Positions 56,018-64,000 of a stretch of 64,000 bases of DNA are shown piece after piece (position 1 is the stretch's first letter; each line of letters starts with the position of its first letter). The translations under genes and the position numbers were made by a program. The notes under the pieces were generated by a model that was not told where the DNA came from, did not search any database, and saw only the letters and a program-made list of their open reading frames with translations. This DNA comes from Atkinsonella hypoxylon (taxonomy: Eukaryota; Ascomycota; Sordariomycetes; Hypocreales; Clavicipitaceae), in the NCBI GenBank assembly GCA_000729835.1, contig JFHB01000040.1, positions 62,001 through 126,000 on the forward strand. The letters are read 5' to 3'.

Positions 56018-58819
56018 TCAAATCGATTGTCTCCTCTCTGCATTTGCAATGGCTGCCTCGACAGCCTCTTGCAGATCAAAGTGGAAATAGGGTCTATTTA
56101 GGCCCTGAATAGCTACTAAACGTGCGCTGCCCGGATTGCGAGGCACATCCTTGTCTGACAGACGTGAGATATCTAACTCTGCAATCTCCACGTCGTATTC
56201 TTGCAGAGGCTTGTCTACCTTGTCGCCTAACTCCGCAGCCTCGGCAGCTTTGGCTGCGCTATCAGAACCACCAAGGTCAGCGATACTAAAGATAGTCTTC
56301 CAATGGCCTGGCCCTTCCCCGAGGCTGGGCTTGGGGGATTGATAGCCAAAGCCCGCAGCGGCGAGGGCGCGCTTGGCCCATCGGTTTTCGATGTTGGCAA
56401 AGTGCCAGTCAACTGTATCGGGGGCGGCATAGCGATCCAGCTGGTTGCGAACGTCAATCAAATTCTGCGCGGCTGTAACGTCGACATTGTTGACGGAGGC
56501 GAAGTCAAGGATGATAGCCTTGAGAGTCGGACGGGCGTCGACTTCCTCCAACCTTTGATTGCGAGGAGTAGGATCGTTCCAGGGTCGGTCCTGCAGGCCA
56601 TCGAACGTTAATATTGTTGTATTTCAAGAATCAAGCAAATGCAATAATCCGAAAAGGTGTGGGCAACTTACCCCTAATTTGCCTACGGTGCCTGGATCCG
56701 TTCGTCGTGTTTCTTTGAAAATGGTGTTCGTGAGGTGGTTCATGTACATGCCAGCATTGGGATAATTGAAGCCTTCTGCGAAGCGGTAGATAAACACGCC
56801 CGGGTATGGACTGCGCACTACAACCCTGGGGTTGGATCCATCCTTGTGGTCGAGAGGAAGAAAGCCAGTACGTAGAGAGTCCTCGAATCCTTCAGCAACT
56901 GCTTCGCCAGGGCTCTTCGAGCATCCAGACGGCTTGGCTCTGGCTGTTCTGATACGGGCCAAACCGAGCATGCGGCCTTTGCTCAAGCATATTCGCCAAA
57001 TGAGAATGGCAGCAGACACGCTGACAGTTGTGTAAATGCCGTTCTCAATGGTAGAGAAGACAGTGACCAGCACTCCTGCGAGGAAAATGGGCACTTCGAG
57101 CGGGGAGACACGCCAGAACTGGATAATAACTCTTGGAGGTGTGACCACGTCGCCCACAGCGTGAATGATGACGGCGGCTAAAGCGGCATTGGGAATGTAG
57201 TAGAATACAGCTGGGAGAGCATACAGAGCCAGCAAGACAACTACGGCAGTGATGACACCAGCGAAGGGGGTTCGAACACCGGCCTTGGACTTGATAGCCG
57301 TTCGGGAGAAAGATCCAGTGGCAGGGTAGGCTCCCAGGAAAGGACCGAGCAGGTTCGAAACACCGATAGCGATAAGTTCTTGCGAAGGATCGATAACGTA
57401 GTTGTTGATGCGGCCGAAGGACTTGGATATGGAGATGTGTTCAATCAGCATGACGATAACCGCAGCTGGAATTTCTGAGGCAAACGACGAGATGATTCGC
57501 TTGTTAACCTCGGGCACAGCAGCATGTTGGAAGCCTGGTGAGAAGTGTTAGTGGTCTAAAAACCCGTCTCCCTTGTTCCATACTCCATAACCGATTGCAA
57601 TCCCATGCCCGTTTTGGGGAAACGTACCTCGGGGGACATCTTTGATAACACTGAAGCTCGGCTTTTTCTTATGGCTTACATTGACGCCAGCACTAATAGC
57701 CGTGTAAAGCAGAATGACAAATACGGTGCGAAGCGTAGAGATGAAGAAATAGGTCTTGGCGCGATGCGGCTGCTTCTTAGACATGAATGAGCAAACGCCG
57801 CGGATCAGATACAGCGTTATTAGTGCAGTGAGACCTAAAGCCGCGTCGAGCTTGGTAGATGACAGGTTCTTGAGCGTGTTGATGATGACAAGATAAGGAG
57901 CCTCTCTCGTGTTGACACCGCTAATGCCCATCAATTTGGAAACCTGCCCAGCAATGATGTTGATGGCGGATCCAGTCATGAAAGCACAAATAGCTGGAAG
58001 AGAAATAAACTCGACCAGCCAGCCAAGACGAGATAAGCCGAGAAAGAAAATGATGGCCCCAGTAATGATGGCAAGGGCCGACGCAATCACATGGCCGGCA
58101 ACATCAGGGATCTGGGACCTGGCCTTGATCACAATATCCCCCGTGACCTGAGACATGACGGCTACAGGCTACATTCTGAATGTCAGCCTTGCTGTCATGT
58201 TATGTCTGACATGAACATATTATCCGGCGATGGTGTTCTTAGCGTACTTACCCCAATGGTGATGTCCTTGGACGTAGCGAAGAGCCAATATATGAGAACA
58301 CCCATAAAGGATGTATAAAGTCCGAATTCGACGGGGAGTTGAGCCAGCTGTGCATACGCCATTCCCTGGGGAACAACGACAGCAGCAACAGTGATACCTG
58401 AGGCGAAACGAAGTTTTAGTAGGTGAAGATGAGTCGCCTCTACAATATGAGATGCTTCAGTTCTTACCCGCAATCAAATCACCGATAAACCAGATCATAT
58501 TATATTTTCCCATCCACCAAACGAATGGGAACATATTGGCTATGTATCTCGCAACATCGCTGGCAGTGGGAGTGATTTCTGCTAGGAACTCGCCTATTGT
58601 CGGCTCATGCTCAATGAAGAGATCGGCATTCGAGATGGAAGGGACGTCATCGTCGCGATCGTCTGACTCGTAACCGATGGCCTTAATCAGGCGTTCCTTG
58701 ATAGTAGGAGTGGCCGTCATGATGGTCGAAGCGGTCGTTTGCTTGCTTGATGCCGCCTGGTCAGTTTGCTTGCTTGATGCCGCCTGGTCAGACCTTGGAC
58801 AAGAAAGTGTCTCGGGCAC
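56018..58819 (-). CDS. Sulfate permease, SulP family with STAS domain
   Basis: Plasma-membrane sulfate importer feeding sulfur assimilation. The five-exon model is 58819-58468, 58397-58252, 58168-57628, 57534-56672 and 56590-56018, 824 residues, with all four introns phase-consistent. The joins give GDLIAGITVAAVVVPQGMAY, DITIGPVAVMSQ, KDVPRGFQHAAVPEV and GKLGDRPWNDPTP. Features are the SulP signature near 118-165 (VPQGMAYAQLAQLPVEFGLYTS), roughly 10-12 hydrophobic segments to about residue 500, and a C-terminal STAS domain containing LKAIILDFASVNNVDVTAAQNL. An N-terminal nine-residue unit (DQAASSKQT) is duplicated. The alternative start at Met34 (58720, MTATPTIKERLIKA) would remove it and is equally plausible. 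The family is usually induced by sulfur limitation; no regulatory site is claimed here. Confidence 0.94.
58737..58790. repeat. Exact 27-bp direct duplication
   Basis: Two identical adjacent 27-nt copies near the 5' end of the sulfate permease gene. In frame they encode DQAASSKQT twice. The length is a multiple of three, so the frame is kept. The duplication lies between the two possible start codons. Confidence 0.92.
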
Positions 58820-60816
58820 AGACGATGTTAACCTTCTGGACCCGGCTTTGTTGTCTTCTGAACATCAGTGAACTACACAGCAGACGCGCAAGCAAATCGA
58901 GCCTTCACAACGGCGGGCCAAGGTTGCCGAGAAGATGGATGCGTCTTAGAACAGGCTGACAATGTGAGGTTTTAAAGAAAGCGAAGAGGCGTCCTGGTGA
59001 AGATCCAATGGAAGAAAAGAACCTGATCGCGGCAGCTAGGAAGGAGCGACTGCATGTGCTTCCACTCCCTGACGTTAGTGATATCATTTCTTTGGGTGAT
59101 TTTGTTTTTCTCCCTCTTTTTGCCCTGGCATTAGCATTGGCATTGGTATTGGACCGTCTGGGCAGGACGTGACGTTTTCGGAAACGCGGATAGTGGAGGC
59201 TGACTGCTTTGTCTAGAGAGCCACCAAATTGCGTGCTTTGTGCAGTCTCGGTGGCCTGCGTCACATCACAGATGGACCAAAAGATGGACCCCGTTGAATC
59301 GCGTGCTGGCTGATCGTGGGGGCCACTACGAAATATGCGGGGCTGCCGTTGCCTTCCAAGTTAACGGATTGTGCCCTTGGCCCTTGGCCCATCGTCTACT
59401 CCGTGCACGCGGAACAGGAATCGACCGTCGTCGCCGGCTTCCAGAGCGATCAACAAGCCCGGCAACAACGTCGCAATGCATCACCGAGCTATGGTTCATC
59501 GGCTGCCAGGGTCAGCAAGGGAGCGATGGCCCGACCGCTGCTTCAGAAAAACCTGACGTCTCTAAATATCCATCCGCAGGTACTCCGTTAGTATCGTCCT
59601 TGGAGATGCAACGCAAAGAGCAAAGACTTTACCGGCAGATGCTCAATTTGTATGGTCTCCATATTGGCTTACTAATAATAAACATGATTAGCCGCATTGT
59701 CGCCAGCGTTTTTTACTTTTAGGTACTCGCTAACAGCTGTAATTGGTGTAGGGAGACGGCGTAAGCTATCGCTGTTAGAGAGGTACAGAAGAATATACAG
59801 GGATTAAGCACTACCCCTTAGAGACTTATCTTTGTATCTAATTTACCCCCAAGCTAAAGTATCTATTGCCCCTACTCTATGGCTTACTAATTTCTAAGCT
59901 GATATCCAAGTAGATTTGTAAGGCTTTAACTGCCCCTGCAAGTACGGAGTACGGAGTAGATTTGTGGAATCACGACAAAGCTTAATACTGCTATGTATAG
60001 CTTAAGTGGAGATCGTATCGTAAAATGCCACGGGTAACGTTACCGGTTCGGGATCCACGAGATCCAACCACGTGGGCTCCGAAGTACCAAGCGATGACCG
60101 CTTAATCTCGTCGCCTTGGTGCCATGATCAGAAGTGATGAAATGCCTCCAATAGGATATATGAGAATTTCAGCTCACGCAAATTGAAAGCTCTCCTCTTG
60201 TGAACTCTCCCTGGTGTTTCTATCCCTTTAAAAGACCAACAAGGTCCTGGCGGAGATGATCAGATGGTCTACACGCAAGCCTACAAGCTCAGCTCTCTGC
60301 GACAGAAGACTTATGATACGAAAGCAACACGTCCGGGGCCTCTAAATCTTCCCTTGATATTTTTTGTTATTATCTAAAATACAGACAAAAACGCAGGTAG
60401 AATATTCGTCCTAGTGATGTACGCGACATAACCTTCTATCAATCGTTCAATTTTCCACCCATAGACCTTCTTTAGCGGCTCAAGGCACATAAATTCAAGT
60501 GGCCGAAGAACATGTGATGAATTTTCCGGTAAGTAAATCGCAATAATGCCATGCTCTTTGGAAACAGCTCGAGTTCCGTAGAGTGGTGGCTTTCATGCTT
60601 ATCTAGAATCAGCAGGCGATATGCACCGCAAGCTCACGGCTTCGTATGCTTTTTAAAGTGCCAAATAACAAAGTCTCATATACAAGCGCATTAATTATGA
60701 GGACATTTTTTGCTCCATTTATTACCTGTGCATTTACAATATTTGCTGCTTATTGGCTAGTCTACTAAATATGTGGACGGGGTGGTAAAGCTAGGTGCAT
60801 GGTAACGGTCTGTTGT
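58820..60816. other. Intergenic region, no supported gene
   Basis: About 2 kb upstream of the sulfate permease gene. A 160-codon plus-strand frame (59240-59722) shows no family resemblance and is probably chance. From about 59700 the sequence becomes more A/T-rich, with a GTACGGAGTACGGAGTA element at 59943-59959, and leads into the ketosynthase relic. Further decayed coding sequence may be present but is not recognisable by eye. Confidence 0.5.
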
Positions 60817-61274
60817 GATGAGAATCCCATTCGTGCCGTTATCCGCATGTCGGGAGGCGGACCGTAATACGAGGCGGCGCTAACGGCAGATTGCTTGGCG
60901 GTCTGCCCAATCCGAACCCGGTGGCGCAGGAAGCCCTGATCCGGCAGACGTATGAGAACTCTGGACTTAGCTTTGGCGACACTGCTGTGACTGAATGTTA
61001 CGGTACCGGAACCCCTGTGGGAAATCCAATCGCGGCTGCTGCCATGGCCAAATGATTTGGCATTTACGGAGTCTATATTGGATCTTGTAAGCTCAATCTC
61101 GGTAAATCGGAAGCCGTGGGCTGTATCAATAGCATCCTCAGGGAGGTTGTAATTTTTGAAAACCGTGTCAACATCAATTCAGGAATTGACCAACCCAGCC
61201 AGTTAGTTGAAGTGTCAACTAACCGAATGCCCAAGGCATCAGTCGCTCAAAAGTCATGCAAGTTTTACACTTAG
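60817..61274 (+). pseudogene. Polyketide synthase ketosynthase (KS) fragment, decayed
   Basis: Translating the plus strand gives a run of KS-domain sequence. DENPIRAVIR at 60817-60846 is in one frame. From 60864 a second frame reads VIRGGANG, GGLPNPNPVAQEALIRQTYENSGL and then TECYGTGTPVGNPIAAAAMAK. In intact fungal PKSs this last segment is EAHGTGTPVGDPIEA, with the catalytic His, so the His is Tyr here. An in-frame TGA at 61053 follows. The frame then continues FGIYGVYIGSCKLNLGKSEAVG, where the family has SVKPNLGHSE (second catalytic His replaced by Lys), and closes at 61272. No active-site Cys region, no AT domain and no flanking PKS exons are visible. It is a remnant of about 150 codons with at least one frameshift and one stop. 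Confidence 0.82.
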
Positions 61275-62528
61275 TCTCAGAGTAGAAGATTACAAATTGC
61301 TCTCTCTAATCTAACACACTTCACTCCATCATTTTCAATGAGGAATCTGCCTAGACCTTTGTGGACTACTATTGAGGCTGCATACACAACCATGTGAGCC
61401 TTTGCCCGCTGTTGGGAAAGAAAGTACTGCTCTTTCCTGCCAAGACGACCGATTCGCTTGAAGCTATCGCTAATAGACCCATTGACTATCTGAAGTAGCA
61501 TCCGAATAAAGCTAGATGATCTCGAGTACACTCTGGCACACCGGCGAGAGCCCGTCTGAATTATAGAAGTTTCTGCGTAACGAATGGAGAAACCCCCTTC
61601 AAATGTGTTGGCTCGCTACCTAGGGCACCTACCAAAAGCAGGCCCAGAGGAGCGCCAGATGCATTCATATTTACTCGAAAGGGCGCGCAATATATTCGAA
61701 TGGACCGGGGGTTGATGAGAGAGCATCCCATGCACCGTCAAGGAGATTTATTGCCATCGGCGCAGCAGCTCCACTTTTGGGGGCCCATTTTTCTAGGAAG
61801 CCGCCCCTCAATTTTGCTGATGCACTCCCCTCTCCATAACTGCACCAAAGCCCTCACTATTCTTGCTTGCAATTAGCCATCATACAGTTGCAGCTGCAGT
61901 GGCAGCCTTTGTAGCGGACAGAGGCCAGAACAACTAGTCAGACTGGTAAACATATACACTTTCAAAGGGAAACAGCAGAAATGGCGTTGTAAAGTGGATG
62001 AGCGCGGTCGTAGACTACAGCTCCCTTGAATACCTAGGTACCTACCTATTCCCTAGATACCTAGGTATGTAGTAATTTAGTGCCTCCAGGGCGTGCCACA
62101 GAAACTTACCGAGGGGTGTCAGCAAAACACTGGTAGGTAGTCTGAACCGGAAAGTAGGTGGGGCTGCTGCCTTGATAGTAATTTGCTGTTGCATAACGTA
62201 GTTGGTACGCCTCATCTGTCAGCCGTTCCCTTTTGGGACACGGGTGAGGCAGTGCTCTTCCTGGCGCTTCACGTGATATTGTGGTCCGCACTAACCTCCG
62301 TCTTTGTTGACCTCCAGTTATAATCCCTCCAAATTTCTTTGTTGATTCCTCTTCATTTTTCTTGTTTACCGGGCTCTTGCATTTCTTTGCTCTGGCAAGA
62401 CAGTCCTTTCGCTCCTTACTCAACACTGACAACCACACGCTCGCTAGTATTTCTCTATACATCGTCTTTCCCTTCTTCGGACACCGCTACCGTTATTCCA
62501 CAGTTCCACGAAGACGTGGCTCATTAAC
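61275..62528. other. Intergenic region upstream of the GH17 gene
   Basis: Follows the KS relic. No further PKS domain was recognised, although 61275-61560 could be unrecognisable decayed linker. A CCTAGGTA-like cluster sits at 62031-62070, about 0.46 kb upstream of the glucanase start. The final 200 nt are C/T-rich leader-like sequence. A minus-strand frame at 62106-62462 is not recognised. Confidence 0.55.
62031..62070. repeat. CCTAGGTA-type palindromic cluster
   Basis: Two TACCTAGGTA palindromes flank CCTACCTATTCCCTAG, forming an imperfect inverted structure in the glucanase promoter region. Same element type as in the other intergenic regions listed at 17940-17965. Confidence 0.7.
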
Positions 62529-63842
62529 ATGCATTTCTCCACACCTCTTGTAGCCAGTGCTTTGGCAATATGCGCTTCCGCAGGCTCCAACTATCTTGGA
62601 TTCAATTCTGGAGCCACTCTTGCTGATCGATCTGCCAAGTTTAAGAAGGACTTCGAGGCTGAATTCAAGACCGCCCAGAAACTGAACAACGCGCCTGGCA
62701 ACTTTAACTCCGTCCGTCTCTACACCAACATCCAGGCCTATTCCAAGGATGACCCTATCGAGGCCTTTGAGGCTGCCATTGACACCAAGACAAACATCCT
62801 TCTTGGTGTCTGGGCTTCTGGCACCGATAATATCGACAATGAGATTACTGCTTTGAAGAAGGCTGTTACCAAGTACGGCAGCACGTTCACTGACTTGGTC
62901 ATTGGCATCTCCATAGGTAGTGAGGATTTGTACCGTGACTCCGTCACTGGTATTAAGAACAAGGGTGGTGTCGGCAACAGCCCCGAGAACATCGTCAAGT
63001 TCATCAACGACTACAAAAAGGCCTTCGCCGATAGCCCCTTAAGCAAGGTTCCCTGCGGCCACGTGGATACCTGGGATGCCTGGACAAACTCCTCTGTCAA
63101 GGTTGTCATCGACGCTGTTGACTGGGTTGGTGTTGACGAGTACCCTTACTACGAAAATGGCAAGAATAACAATATCAAGAACGCTGGTAATCTCTTCGAC
63201 CGTGCTTATAACGCTACTATCGGTGCTGTCAACGGCAAGCCCGTCTGGGTCTGTGAGACCGGCTGGCCTTACACCGGCCCTGATTGGGACTTGGCCGTTG
63301 CTTCCGTTGAGAATGCCAAGTACTACTGGGACGAAGTCGGTTGCCGCAAGCTCTTCAACAAGGTTCCCACCTTCTGGTACACGCTCCGCGACTCTAACCC
63401 CGACAATAAGATGAAGTTCGCCATCACCAAGGACCTGTCCACCACGCCCCTCTTTGATCTCACCTGCCCCAAGTCCTTCGACACCAAGCCTGAGAGCTCT
63501 AGCACCGCTAGCACCGCTACTTCGACCGGATCTGCTTCCAGCTCTGCTACCGGCTCCATTAAGCCAAGTGGCACCAGCGCTACTAAGCCTTCCTCTAACA
63601 GCGATTCTGGGTCAGGATCTGGCGGCAGTGGCAGTGGCAGTGGCAGTGGTAGTGGTAGTGGTAGTGGTAGCGGTAGCGGTAGCGGCAGCGGCAGCGGCAG
63701 CGGTGGTTCTTCCGCCAGTACTCCTGCTAGCTCTGCCCACCCCACCTCGGTCAGCACCTCTGCCGCCGTTTTCGCCAAGCAGGTGTCTGGCGGCGCTTAC
63801 TTTGCCCTTGCTATCTTAGCTGTTGCTGCCACGCTGCTATAA
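62529..63842 (+). CDS. eglC: GPI-anchored endo-1,3-beta-glucanase, GH17 (EglC-like)
   Basis: Cell-wall enzyme acting on beta-1,3-glucan. A single exon gives 437 residues. A signal peptide (MHFSTPLVASALAICASA) is followed by a GH17 barrel (about 20-315) that opens YLGFNSGATLADRSAK. The acid/base Glu is E132 in GISIGSED and the nucleophile is E243 in WVCETGWP. Both are intact, and HVDTWDAWTN and DEYPYYEN are as in the family. A Ser/Thr-rich linker (about 320-360) leads to a Gly-Ser dipeptide array. A hydrophobic C-terminus (FALAILAVAATLL) with small residues before it (QVSGGAY) fits GPI attachment to membrane or wall. The best match in memory is Aspergillus EglC. The Ser-Gly array is longer than I would expect and probably length-variable. 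Confidence 0.95.
   Translation: MHFSTPLVASALAICASAGSNYLGFNSGATLADRSAKFKKDFEAEFKTAQKLNNAPGNFNSVRLYTNIQAYSKDDPIEAFEAAIDTKTNILLGVWASGTDNIDNEITALKKAVTKYGSTFTDLVIGISIGSEDLYRDSVTGIKNKGGVGNSPENIVKFINDYKKAFADSPLSKVPCGHVDTWDAWTNSSVKVVIDAVDWVGVDEYPYYENGKNNNIKNAGNLFDRAYNATIGAVNGKPVWVCETGWPYTGPDWDLAVASVENAKYYWDEVGCRKLFNKVPTFWYTLRDSNPDNKMKFAITKDLSTTPLFDLTCPKSFDTKPESSSTASTATSTGSASSSATGSIKPSGTSATKPSSNSDSGSGSGGSGSGSGSGSGSGSGSGSGSGSGSGSGGSSASTPASSAHPTSVSTSAAVFAKQVSGGAYFALAILAVAATLL
63624..63701. repeat. Coding hexamer array for Gly-Ser
   Basis: Thirteen hexamers in frame, each encoding Gly-Ser. They occur as four consecutive blocks: GGCAGT four times, GGTAGT three times, GGTAGC three times and GGCAGC three times. 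The block order shows stepwise local expansion of each variant rather than random drift. Confidence 0.93.
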
Positions 63843-64000
63843 GCGCGCGTCATATGGCCGCGGCGAATGCACATATCCGCTTTGTTACATAGCCTCCGTT
63901 TCTTTTCTCATATAGACTCATTTGGGACGAAAAGGATGGAATAGTCACGGTATAAGACTCGGTAGAATCTTGGGTGTTAACTTGCAAACTTGCTTTATAG

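Noticed and set aside
59240..59722. 160-codon plus-strand frame
   Set aside because: No domain and no homologous pattern. It overlaps other frames of similar quality.
62106..62462. 118-codon minus-strand frame in the glucanase promoter
   Set aside because: It overlaps the C/T-rich leader of the GH17 gene and has no recognisable features.
1..64000. tRNA, rRNA or CRISPR features
   Set aside because: No cloverleaf-like sequence with a convincing B-box, no rRNA core sequence and no spaced direct repeats were seen. The direct repeats present are contiguous satellites.

Overview
This is a stretch of a filamentous ascomycete chromosome, most likely Sordariomycetes and perhaps Hypocreales. The genes are widely spaced and most are unspliced or carry a few short introns of about 50-120 nt with GTAAGT/GTATGT donors and CTAAC/CTGAC branch sites. 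The proteins are typically fungal, including a SulP sulfate permease, an EglC-like GH17 glucanase, a DUF2985 membrane protein and fungal NRPS domains. No bacterial operons, CRISPR arrays, rRNA genes or convincing tRNA genes were seen.

Layout from left to right: (1) 1-3980 has no supported gene. (2) 3981-6890 (+) is a three-exon oligopeptide transporter (OPT). (3) 7663-15933 (-) is an uninterrupted 2756-codon NRPS-derived gene in which both carrier-domain serines and most adenylation and condensation motifs are gone. (4) 15934-19216 is a repeat-rich gap. (5) 19217-23659 (-) is a SAPS-family regulator of SIT4/PP6-type phosphatase. (6) 25065-27419 (-) is a G-patch/GCFC splicing factor (TFIP11/Ntr1). 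It is divergent from (7) 29049-31865 (+), an XMAP215/Stu2 microtubule polymerase. (8) 33153-42832 (+) is the giant lipid-transfer protein VPS13. (9) 46116-48269 (+) is a concentrative nucleoside transporter. (10) 49996-51792 (+) is a GH47 alpha-1,2-mannosidase, convergent with (11) 52176-54435 (-), a DUF2985 membrane protein. (12) 56018-58819 (-) is a five-exon sulfate permease with a STAS domain. (13) 60817-61274 (+) is a decayed polyketide-synthase ketosynthase fragment. (14) 62529-63842 (+) is a GPI-anchored GH17 glucanase.

Most of the window is housekeeping: spliceosome disassembly, microtubule growth, phosphatase targeting, inter-organelle lipid transport and N-glycan trimming. These genes are interspersed with nutrient uptake (peptides, nucleosides, sulfate) and cell-wall remodelling. 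There is no operon-like organisation. The two pieces that stand apart are secondary-metabolism relics: the pseudo-NRPS, whose frame stays open although its chemistry looks lost, and the broken ketosynthase. The pseudo-NRPS is the strongest candidate for an undescribed function. Splice junctions were placed by eye from donor/acceptor consensus, phase and family continuity. The last SAPS junction is unresolved.
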